5,216 nt of DNA from Methanobacteriota archaeon (GTDB taxonomy: Archaea; Thermoplasmatota; Poseidoniia; Poseidoniales; Thalassarchaeaceae). The DNA lies in the NCBI GenBank assembly GCA_002714745.1, contig PAYF01000031.1, forward strand, positions 7,628 to 12,843, written 5' to 3'. Shown here piece by piece: positions 1 through 5,216 of the stretch. The first letter of the stretch is position 1, and each line of letters starts with the position of its first letter. A program made the translations under genes and the position numbers. The notes under the pieces are model-generated. The model saw nothing but the letters and a program-made list of their open reading frames with translations, did not search any database and was not told the DNA's origin.

Positions 1-606
1 CAACAGACCTCTCATTTCGTATTTGTATTCCATATGTCTGCTGCGATCCAGCCTCTTAGCTCGACTTGCTGGTTGGAATGAGTTAGACCTACGTCTTGGT
101 CTTGGTTTGGGCTTTGGAGGAGGGGCAGTCTCGGGTACCGGTTTGGGAATTGGCTTAGTCGAAACCACGACCTCCGTCTTAGCTCTCTCTTTCGACTCAT
201 CGATTATCTCCTTGGCCCTGTTACTGACCGACTCTACAGAATCTGACTCAACAGTATCTGTTGACGGCCTAAGGCCGATGGATTTTCTAGGCGTTCTCAG
301 GATCTGTTCATTAATTACTTCAGCATCAATATCGGATTCAATTTCTTCAGCAGACTCTTCTTTGATTTCTGGCTCTGGAATATTAACTGGTTCAGGTTGC
401 TTGGGGGGCTTTGCCGGTGGTTTAGCGGGGGGCTTTGCAGGTGGTTTAGCGGGGGGCTTTGCCGGTGGTTTAGCAGGAGGTTTTGATGTAGGTGTTTGAG
501 ATTGAGGAGAGGGCACATTAGTAGTTTGTTTAGTAGTACTGGATGGAGTAGTAGGATTTCCAAAAATGTCTCTCGGGACAGCCTTTGAACGCCTTCTCCT
601 CTGCAC
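1..606 (-). CDS. Low-complexity protein with (PPAK)6 tract, N-terminal part, runs off left edge
   Basis: I do not recognise this gene. The minus-strand frame is open from an in-frame TGA (646-648) to the window edge; the first in-frame start-like codon is GTG at 606-604, which gives 202 visible residues. Seen in order: a basic start (VQRRRRSKAVPRDIFGNP), a Thr/Ser/Gln-rich linker, six PPAK repeats plus PPKQ (residues about 43-70), an acidic stretch rich in Glu/Asp/Ile, a probable helix around SNRAKEIIDESKERAKTEV, a second Pro-Lys/Arg stretch (KPKPRPRRRS), and a charged segment RAKRLDRSRHMEYKYEMRGL that may begin a folded domain beyond the edge. No membrane segment or signal peptide is visible. 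The charge and repeats suggest a flexible linker or nucleic-acid-binding protein, but that is inference. It lies directly downstream of kae1 and in the same reading frame, probably cotranscribed. The start is doubtful: a better ATG at 649-647 is one base out of frame (see findings). The reading frame itself is well supported by codon pattern and coherent composition. Confidence 0.65.
   Translation of the reverse strand, partial: MQRRRRSKAVPRDIFGNPTTPSSTTKQTTNVPSPQSQTPTSKPPAKPPAKPPAKPPAKPPAKPPAKPPKQPEPVNIPEPEIKEESAEEIESDIDAEVINEQILRTPRKSIGLRPSTDTVESDSVESVSNRAKEIIDESKERAKTEVVVSTKPIPKPVPETAPPPKPKPRPRRRSNSFQPASRAKRLDRSRHMEYKYEMRGLL
397..480 (-). repeat. Tandem repeat encoding (PPAK)6-PPKQ
   Basis: On the plus strand a 24-bp unit (ggggggctttgc + cggtggtttagc) occurs three times in tandem at 403-426, 427-450 and 451-474, with only one base difference (c to a in the middle copy). 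A degenerate half unit follows at 475-486. Each 24-mer holds two diverged 12-bp halves that both encode PPAK on the minus strand. The near-perfect 24-bp periodicity suggests recent copy-number expansion by slippage or unequal exchange, on top of an older 12-bp duplication. Confidence 0.9.
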
Positions 607-666
607 TAGATAACCAGTCTCCGCATCACACGCGACATCGGTTTCTCATAAGGCTCACGGATAGCA

Positions 667-1674
667 TCAATCCCAACTTACGATGGTTTGGTCAGTCCTG
701 AGCCCAGGAGACACAGCACTATCGGATAGATTGGTGGCCTCTGACACGCTTAGCATACGCCTGCCAAGCTCTGCGATCATAGTTCCGTTATCTACACAGA
801 ATGGCTTCGGAGGACAATATGCTGTGGCCCCCCTCTCTTCACACATTATCATAGCCATTTCATTGATTCTTGCGTTACAAGCCACACCCCCTCCTAATAG
901 CAACTCATTCTTTCCAGCATGCGCCATTGCCCGTTCTGCGACCTCTATACATGCAGCGAATGCGTGTTCTTGCAGTGACCAGCACACTGCCTCAAGAGGT
1001 TGACCATCAGCTACTTTCTGGTTGGCTGCAGTCATTATTCCCGAGAATGAAAGATCCATTCCCTGCACAGCGTAGGGTAAGGAAATTTCATCCATAGTAT
1101 GTGTGGAATCTGATGCAAGCCAGTCACTAGCTAATGCCTCAATCTTAGGGCCTCCGGGAAATGCCATTCCATGATTCCGAGCAAACTTGTCGAGCATGTT
1201 GCCAATACCGATGTCAAGCGTCTCACCCAGAACTCTGTATCTTCCGCTCTTACGTGCAATAATCTGGGTATTGCCCCCAGAGACGTACAGAAGTACAGGG
1301 TCATTACAATTGGTCTGGTTTCTACCTATTTCGATATGCGCTACGCAGTGATTTACACCTACTAGTGGAACATCCCATGAATGAGATAATCCGCGGGCGA
1401 TTGAGGCACCTACTCTGAGGCACGGACCGAGTCCAGGGCCCTGACTGAATGCAATTGCGGATATATCTGTGGAATCCAGCGAATTGTTATCCATCAGATC
1501 CTGCAATAGATGGCCTGCTATCATAGAATGATGATCAGCAGCTTCTCTAGGATGGATTCCACCTTCCTCGGGAGTATACAAGTCCGAACTGGATGGGAGA
1601 GCATTACCATCTTCATTAACTAGGCCAAATGAGAGGGTATGGGCAGTGCTTTCTATGCCGAGTATCATAGCCAT
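667..1674 (-). CDS. kae1: Kae1, tRNA N6-threonylcarbamoyladenosine synthase subunit (KEOPS)
   Basis: Kae1 (family of bacterial TsaD/YgjD) is the catalytic subunit of KEOPS. It transfers the threonylcarbamoyl group to A37 of tRNAs that read ANN codons, in the cytoplasm. From the chosen ATG (1674-1672) the protein has 335 residues and starts MAMILGIESTAHTLSFGLV, the typical N-terminus of an ASKHA-fold protein. Visible family motifs: VNHCVAHIEIG with the metal-binding His pair (H109, H113), VSGGNTQII (about 131), GETLDIGIGNMLDKFAR, FPGGPKIEALA, DLSFSGIMTA, GGGVACNARI, and PPKPFCVDNGTMIAELG with the conserved Asp at about 295. The ending SPGLRTDQTIVSWD is also typical. An in-frame ATG lies further upstream (1764), but its 30 extra residues match nothing in the family and would run through the divergent hutI start, so I reject it. 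ATG at 1668 is an alternative. Many euryarchaeal homologues carry a C-terminal Bud32 kinase; here the frame stops at the end of Kae1, so any Bud32 must be encoded elsewhere. Confidence 0.96.
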   Translation of the reverse strand: MAMILGIESTAHTLSFGLVNEDGNALPSSSDLYTPEEGGIHPREAADHHSMIAGHLLQDLMDNNSLDSTDISAIAFSQGPGLGPCLRVGASIARGLSHSWDVPLVGVNHCVAHIEIGRNQTNCNDPVLLYVSGGNTQIIARKSGRYRVLGETLDIGIGNMLDKFARNHGMAFPGGPKIEALASDWLASDSTHTMDEISLPYAVQGMDLSFSGIMTAANQKVADGQPLEAVCWSLQEHAFAACIEVAERAMAHAGKNELLLGGGVACNARINEMAMIMCEERGATAYCPPKPFCVDNGTMIAELGRRMLSVSEATNLSDSAVSPGLRTDQTIVSWD

Positions 1675-1725
1675 CGGGCTATACACAGCAGACACTGCTT
1701 TCAAGCATCCCGTTCCTCGAGTGCC
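1675..1725. promoter_or_regulatory. Divergent kae1 / hutI intergenic region with small palindrome
   Basis: This 51-bp gap between the two divergent starts must hold, or overlap, the promoters of both genes. Neither start has a convincing Shine-Dalgarno sequence, which would fit leaderless or short-leader archaeal transcripts. A TATA-like string (tatacac, 1680-1686) is present, but its spacing to either start is not ideal. A 13-bp inverted repeat, AGCAG-ACA-CTGCT, occupies 1687-1699, close to the middle of the gap, and could be an operator. Promoter function is inferred from gene arrangement only. Confidence 0.4.
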
Positions 1726-2997
1726 ATGGGCATGATGATATTGAATGCTGGCGAGATTGCCCACCTTGATTCAATTACCAACAACTCTGCAATTTCAGGA
1801 CACGATATGACTGATAGGGAATCCAATGTTTCACCCAGTGGCTTAGGGATCTTAATCCAAGATGGGGTATTCACATCAATTACTGATTCACAGTCACTAC
1901 AAACAGAATATGCACCAGACTGGGACGGCGATGACACGTCATCGAAACTATCAATCATCGACGCAAAAGGATGTGCAATTATCCCAGGGCTAATCGATTC
2001 ACATACACATTTAATTTGGGGTGGCGACAGATCATCTGAGTTGAGGCTACGTCAGTCTGGAATGAGTTACAAACAGATATCCGACATTGGTGGTGGAATT
2101 CAGCGTACTGTAATGAGTACTAGACAGATGACACTCAAAGATATGGTGTCTACAGGATTATCTAGGGTCGTTGAAGCATCCAAGTATGGAACATGTGCCA
2201 TGGAGGTCAAAAGTGGATATGGCCTAGATACGGAAACAGAACTGAGATTGTTGGAAGCAGCATCAGAAATATCCAGAATTTCAGATGTAGGCATATTCCC
2301 TACCTGGTTAGGTGCCCATGATTTCCCTCATGATAAGCGTAGAACTGATTATATCGACGAGTTATTGTCTGATCAACTCCCTAAGGTTTCTGAGCAAGGT
2401 ATCGCAAAGTGGTGTGATGTTTTCTGCGAAGAAGGTTGGTATACAAACGATGAGACCGAGTCTATTGTTGAACAAGCTAAGGAGCATGGACTTCAATCCA
2501 GATTGCATGTAGATGAGTTCGTAGATAGTGATGGGTTGGCACTCGCTGCAGATCTTGGTTGCGTGAGTGCTGACCATGTTGCTAAATCTAATACAGATTC
2601 TAGGCAGAAAGCATCAGACGCTGGCACTATGCAGACCTTCCTCCCAGGTACGCCCTATGTGCTCGGAAATACTCTAGATTTGCCACTGAATGAGTGCATA
2701 GATAGTAACTGGGCATTTTCATTGGCTACTGACTACAATCCAAATTGTAGATTTCTATCATTACCCCTAGTCTCTAACATCTGCTGCACTAGGATGGGCC
2801 TTGACCCCCTAGCCGCTCTTATTGCTACCACACGTAATCCTGCGACAACACTAGAGGATGATACGATTACAGGTAGAATCGCTGTTGGACATTCAGCTAA
2901 TGTGAACATTGTTTTGTCTAGTGATATAGATGGCTGGTGCCAAACGCCCGGAGAGAATCCATTCTCTCACACCATCATCTCTGGTAATATTGTATAA
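1726..2997 (+). CDS. hutI: Imidazolonepropionase HutI
   Basis: HutI hydrolyses 4-imidazolone-5-propionate to N-formimino-L-glutamate, the third step of histidine breakdown, in the cytoplasm. It is a metal-dependent amidohydrolase (TIM barrel). From ATG 1726 it has 423 residues, close to the usual 400-420. Seen: GLIDSHTHLIWGGDR with the metal-binding HxH (H93, H95) and substrate-binding Arg (R102), GGGI (about 122), KSGYGLDTETELRLL, PTWLGAHDFPHD (H198), WCDVFCEEGWYT, LHVDEF (H261, E264), SADHV (H284), QTFLPGTPYVLG, and LATDYNPN with the metal/catalytic Asp (D336), then a C-terminal beta segment around NVNIVLSSDIDGW. The spacing H261, E264, H284 and D336 is a constant shift of 12 from my recollection of the Bacillus enzyme (H249, E252, H272, D324), so the active site looks complete. 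The frame is open upstream to an ATG at 1639, but that overlaps kae1 and is not family-like; ATG 1732 or 1735 are alternatives. No ribosome binding site is evident. It is transcribed away from kae1 and not in one unit with hutH. Confidence 0.96.
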   Translation: MGMMILNAGEIAHLDSITNNSAISGHDMTDRESNVSPSGLGILIQDGVFTSITDSQSLQTEYAPDWDGDDTSSKLSIIDAKGCAIIPGLIDSHTHLIWGGDRSSELRLRQSGMSYKQISDIGGGIQRTVMSTRQMTLKDMVSTGLSRVVEASKYGTCAMEVKSGYGLDTETELRLLEAASEISRISDVGIFPTWLGAHDFPHDKRRTDYIDELLSDQLPKVSEQGIAKWCDVFCEEGWYTNDETESIVEQAKEHGLQSRLHVDEFVDSDGLALAADLGCVSADHVAKSNTDSRQKASDAGTMQTFLPGTPYVLGNTLDLPLNECIDSNWAFSLATDYNPNCRFLSLPLVSNICCTRMGLDPLAALIATTRNPATTLEDDTITGRIAVGHSANVNIVLSSDIDGWCQTPGENPFSHTIISGNIV

Positions 2998-3281
2998 CCA
3001 TATAATTAGTTTCTATTCATCTATTATGCTGTATACAGATATAACAAACCTAAAAAATTATTCATATTAAGAAATATTCAGTATCCACACATAATGATGA
3101 ATCAACCTAGATTTGCCATTTTTTCCGTTGCATATCTTACCGATAACAATGGTTATCGGAACACTATCTGGAATTGGCACTTAGAATAGCCTTGCAGTAT
3201 AGCGATTTTACAAAATAATGCAATTTGAGCAGTATATGCCCTACTAAATGGGTTCAATAGCATACGCGGAATCAAACTAGC
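2998..3281. other. A+T-rich intergenic region, no convincing gene
   Basis: This 284-bp stretch between hutI and the zinc-ribbon gene holds no ORF I would accept. Its first 90 bases are very A+T-rich, with pyrimidine-rich strings (for example tttctattcatctatt just after the hutI stop) that might act as a weak archaeal terminator. A T6 run lies at 3119-3124 and a perfect hairpin at 3140-3159. A tatatg string at about 3234-3239 could be part of the promoter of the zinc-ribbon gene. All regulatory readings are tentative. Confidence 0.5.
3140..3159. repeat. Perfect 8-bp inverted repeat (hairpin or operator)
   Basis: CCGATAAC (3140-3147), loop AATG, GTTATCGG (3152-3159) form a perfect stem of eight pairs with a four-base loop. 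No T run follows it on the plus strand; on the minus strand the sequence leading away is A-rich rather than T-rich. It is therefore not a typical intrinsic terminator. It could be a binding site for a dimeric regulator or a structured element in a transcript. Confidence 0.6.
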
Positions 3282-3431
3282 ATGAGTGATACTGGGTACT
3301 GCATGAAATGCAAGGAGAATGTACGTGTCAGAGACTCCAAGATCATCACTATGAGCAATGGTAGGAAGAGATTGTCAGCGATATGTTCCAATACAGGTTG
3401 TGATTGTGCAATCTCAAAAATCATATCATAA
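3282..3431 (+). CDS. Small zinc-ribbon protein, DUF5679-like, 49 residues
   Basis: The frame encodes 49 residues from ATG 3282 to TAA 3431. The N-terminus has GYCMKCK (C7, C10), followed by basic and hydrophobic residues with the string ITMSNGRKRLSAIC, then C35, C40 and C42 (C-x4-C-x-C), and ends in SKIIS. The pattern YCxKCK, then VxxRD, TMxNGRxxL and a second cysteine knuckle matches, from memory, the small archaeal and phage proteins grouped as DUF5679, in which two CxxC knuckles bind one zinc. The second knuckle is spaced differently from the usual CxxCG, which is unusual. Function is unknown; such zinc ribbons often bind nucleic acid or a protein partner. The gene stands alone between hutI and tRNA-Val, on the same strand as both, 39 nt before the tRNA. 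No strong ribosome binding site is visible (gcggaa at about 3265-3270 is weak). The family match makes me fairly sure this is real despite its size. Confidence 0.8.
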   Translation: MSDTGYCMKCKENVRVRDSKIITMSNGRKRLSAICSNTGCDCAISKIIS

Positions 3432-3470
3432 TAGAATGTTTCATTTGTATTCGCCTCGTCCTGTTGCCAC

Positions 3471-3546
3471 GGGCTCGTGGTCTAGGGGTTATGACGTCGC
3501 CTTGACATGGCGAAGATCGCAGGTTCAATTCCTGCCGAGCCCACCA
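3471..3546 (+). tRNA. tRNA-Val (anticodon GAC), CCA encoded
   Basis: A full cloverleaf can be folded. The acceptor stem GGGCTCG (3471-3477) pairs perfectly with CGAGCCC (3536-3542). The D arm is 3480-3495 with GTC/GAC pairs and the loop containing AGGGGTTA. The anticodon stem TCGCC/GGCGA (3497-3501 with 3509-3513) is perfect, with loop TTGACAT and anticodon GAC at 3504-3506. The variable loop is five bases. The T stem GCAGG/CCTGC (3519-3523 with 3531-3535) is perfect, with loop TTCAATT. The discriminator base is A3543, followed by CCA at 3544-3546. The anticodon reads GUC and GUU valine codons. No intron is present. A tttgtatt string centred about 24 bp upstream of the 5' end could be the TATA box. 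Confidence 0.96.
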
Positions 3547-3570
3547 ATAGATTTGAACCGCTATTTGCAA

Positions 3571-4290
3571 TTATTCAAAATTATAGGAAAATCGAATTCT
3601 ACCTTTACCCTTGTTCTTCTTACCATGGAACCTGATTTGAGGTATCGATGAGGTATTCGATACATGGGTGCCTGCGCATGGGCATAAGTCGACACCTTCA
3701 ATCTCAACTACTCTCAATTGTGTAATTGTAGATGGTATTCTGTGCATGAATTTGGTGTGCCTCATCTGTTTGTGTTCTAGAATACGTGATCTTTCCCATT
3801 CGTGAACGTTTACTGCCAGATTAGATGATATTATAGCATTAGTAGCATCGACTAATTCATCCGGATTGAATACTTCCTTGTCTTCGAACAGAAGGTCTAC
3901 TCTAGAGTTTTCAACAGTTAGCTGGTTACCGACAGTCTCAGCACCCCACAGGTCTTCTGCAATAGCGGAGACGATATGTTGGGCTGTATGCATCAATGCG
4001 TGCGCGTTTCTACGGGCAACATCAATCTGACAAATCACAGAATCTCCAGTTTCGAAAAGTTCAGGATTTTCTATTGGATGTAAAATCATATCGCCGGGAA
4101 GTACCTCGTTAATTTCTGACTCCGCGTTCTCAGAACTCAATAGTCCAGTATCTCCAGGTTGGCCACCTCCTCTAGGATAGCAATATGTTGAGTCCAAAAG
4201 TACATTGCTACCATCAATTGCATGTATTCGAGTTTCAAACTGAGGTGGGTCCGTACCTGGATGCCTAGACATATGCAATTTCTCTTGCAT
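3571..4290 (-). CDS. alaX: AlaX, trans-acting alanyl-tRNA editing deacylase (AlaX-M type)
   Basis: AlaX proteins are free-standing homologues of the AlaRS editing domain; they hydrolyse Ser-tRNA(Ala), and the M type also Gly-tRNA(Ala), in the cytoplasm. From ATG 4290-4288 the protein has 239 residues, the size of AlaX-M. Seen: the glycine-rich YPRGGGQPGDTG (38-49) that marks the M and L types, HTAQHIVSA with zinc ligands H101 and H105, an NSRVDLLF segment, and LCPCAGTHV with C205 and H209 completing the zinc site. The C-terminus is Lys/Gly-rich (KKNKGKGRIRF). There is no AlaRS catalytic domain. The frame extends to a GTG at 4320 inside hutH, but ATG 4290 lies 4 nt after the hutH stop and gives the expected N-terminus; gtgatcc just before it matches the anti-Shine-Dalgarno complement. 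ATG 4272 is a less likely alternative. The tight spacing implies cotranscription with hutH. Its 3' end converges on tRNA-Val, 24 nt apart. Confidence 0.94.
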   Translation of the reverse strand: MQEKLHMSRHPGTDPPQFETRIHAIDGSNVLLDSTYCYPRGGGQPGDTGLLSSENAESEINEVLPGDMILHPIENPELFETGDSVICQIDVARRNAHALMHTAQHIVSAIAEDLWGAETVGNQLTVENSRVDLLFEDKEVFNPDELVDATNAIISSNLAVNVHEWERSRILEHKQMRHTKFMHRIPSTITQLRVVEIEGVDLCPCAGTHVSNTSSIPQIRFHGKKNKGKGRIRFSYNFE

Positions 4291-4294
4291 AGGA

Positions 4295-5216
4295 TCACTC
4301 GAATATTGCTTGTAACCCACCAGACAACAAATTATTGCTTAGATCTTCACACTCAGATGTCATTACTCTGTCACCGTTGTATGAGAGAACAAATGTTCTC
4401 ACCCAATCAACAATCTTAGAAACACCAGATCCAGCACTCTCGCTGATTCTTTCTATTGCCTCGGCAGAACAAATGAGTTCATTCGCAAGTACTTGAGACA
4501 ATAGTTGACTTGACTTCAATGATCGATACGTTCCAGTTGCACCCATTGATACATGGTCTTCTTTACCCATACTTACTGGAACATTCGACGTTGTAGCAGA
4601 ATTTGCCATTAAATGGAGTTCAGCGATGCATGCTGCTGCAACATATTGGATAATCATATATCCACTTTCAAGACCTTCGGTTTGGGCCAAGAATGCTTTC
4701 TGCCCGCTCCAATGTGGATCTAGGACCTGATTGATTCTCCTCTCAGAAATACTAGCCAATTCATGGCATGCAATAGCTATCGAGTCACTAGCGAGTGCTA
4801 GATTCTGGCCGTGAAAATTCCCCCCACTGACAACATCTACTGTATTATTCTCAACAAAGACCAACGGATTGTCAGTAGCACTGTTAATCTCAATCTCCAA
4901 CATCCTTCTTGTCTCTGTAATCAGATCTATTACCGGGCCGTGTACCTGGGGGGAACATCTGAAGGAGTACGCATCTTGAACACGGTCGCAATCAGAGTGG
5001 GATTCATTGATATCAGAATTCTTCACGAATTGTAGTATCCTTGCAGCTGAGATAGATTGCCCTCTCTGAGGCCTGTTCTGGTGAATTCTAGCGTCGAACG
5101 GTGCATGTGAACCCTTGATTGCTTCAACTGAGCAAGCAGCGCTAGCATCAGCCCCCATAAGCAGCCGATCCATATTCTGTATAGTAATTCCAAGATATGC
5201 ACACATTTGGCTAGTA
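4295..5216 (-). CDS. hutH: Histidine ammonia-lyase HutH, C-terminal part, runs off right edge
   Basis: HutH deaminates L-histidine to trans-urocanate, the first step of histidine breakdown, using an MIO cofactor formed from an Ala-Ser-Gly triad. The frame has no stop up to the right edge, so the 306 visible residues are the C-terminal part of a protein normally about 500 long; the MIO triad should lie beyond the edge. The ATG at 5206 is internal, not a start. Family blocks seen: SVEAIKGSHAPFDARIH, QRGQ, HSDCDRVQDAYSFRCSPQVHG with the active-site Tyr and Arg of the YSxRC motif, LEIEINSATDNPLVF, VSGGNFHGQN, ISERRINQ and GKEDHVSMG with the conserved active-site Glu. The ending LLSGGLQAIF is typical. 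These signatures favour histidine over phenylalanine ammonia-lyase, though substrate assignment within this superfamily by sequence is never absolute. The gene is followed at 4 nt by alaX. Nothing in the visible part looks degraded. Confidence 0.95.
   Translation of the reverse strand, partial: TSQMCAYLGITIQNMDRLLMGADASAACSVEAIKGSHAPFDARIHQNRPQRGQSISAARILQFVKNSDINESHSDCDRVQDAYSFRCSPQVHGPVIDLITETRRMLEIEINSATDNPLVFVENNTVDVVSGGNFHGQNLALASDSIAIACHELASISERRINQVLDPHWSGQKAFLAQTEGLESGYMIIQYVAAACIAELHLMANSATTSNVPVSMGKEDHVSMGATGTYRSLKSSQLLSQVLANELICSAEAIERISESAGSGVSKIVDWVRTFVLSYNGDRVMTSECEDLSNNLLSGGLQAIFE

Noticed and set aside
23..499. Plus-strand 158-codon frame with Gly-rich repeats (GGFAGGLAGG)
   Set aside because: It is the antisense shadow of the PPAK repeat gene. 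The minus strand frame is open over the whole left 600 bases and has more natural composition, and it lies directly behind kae1 on the same strand.
315..563. Minus-strand 82-codon frame rich in Leu, Asn, His and Gln
   Set aside because: Another frame over the same repeat; it ends inside the longer coherent frame and has no family-like features.
1639..1764. Apparent 126-bp overlap of kae1 and hutI
   Set aside because: It comes only from upstream in-frame ATG codons. Family N-termini place the starts at 1674 and 1726, which leaves a normal divergent gap.
3094..3189. 31-codon plus-strand frame starting MMNQPRFAIFSVAYLTDNNG
   Set aside because: Short, no recognisable motif, no ribosome binding site, and it contains the perfect hairpin. 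It could be a chance frame; only conservation in relatives would rescue it.
3546..3565. Small inverted repeat AATAG ... CTATT directly after tRNA-Val, considered as terminator or attachment site
   Set aside because: Five-base arms with a ten-base loop are weak, no T tract follows, and no second copy of the tRNA 3' end that would mark an integrated element is visible in the window.
3358..3651. 97-codon plus-strand frame across tRNA-Val
   Set aside because: It runs through the tRNA gene and the antisense of alaX, and overlaps the zinc-ribbon gene out of frame.

Overview
The window looks like chromosomal DNA from an archaeon, most plausibly an uncultured euryarchaeote of the Thermoplasmata / marine group II-III kind. 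This is inferred from the archaeal-type Kae1, a stand-alone AlaX editing protein, a tiny archaeal-style zinc-ribbon protein, mostly weak ribosome binding sites and moderate A+T content. No rRNA or other decisive taxonomic marker is present, so the lineage is a guess. I see no phage, insertion sequence, CRISPR array or other mobile element.

Layout from left to right. Positions 1-606 (possibly up to 649), minus strand: the N-terminal part of an unrecognised low-complexity protein with a (PPAK)6 tract, running off the left edge. Positions 667-1674, minus: kae1, the catalytic subunit of the t6A tRNA-modification complex KEOPS, without a fused Bud32 kinase. Positions 1675-1725: a short divergent intergenic region. 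Positions 1726-2997, plus: hutI, imidazolonepropionase. Positions 2998-3281: an A+T-rich gap with one perfect hairpin. Positions 3282-3431, plus: a 49-residue four-to-five-cysteine zinc-ribbon protein. Positions 3471-3546, plus: tRNA-Val(GAC) with an encoded CCA. Positions 3571-4290, minus: alaX, a trans-editing deacylase for mischarged tRNA-Ala. Positions 4295-5216, minus: the C-terminal 306 residues of hutH, histidine ammonia-lyase, running off the right edge.

Two themes share the region. One is histidine catabolism: HutH makes urocanate from histidine and HutI opens imidazolonepropionate. They are on opposite strands about 1.3 kb apart, and urocanase and the last step are not in the window. 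The other is tRNA function: t6A modification (Kae1), tRNA-Val, and proofreading of Ala-tRNA (AlaX). AlaX sits 4 nt behind hutH and is probably cotranscribed with it.

Nearly everything here belongs to known families. The most noteworthy items are the small zinc-ribbon gene, which is easy to miss, and the anomalous start of the PPAK-repeat gene, which looks like a one-base frameshift. I found no convincing evidence of a wholly new system.
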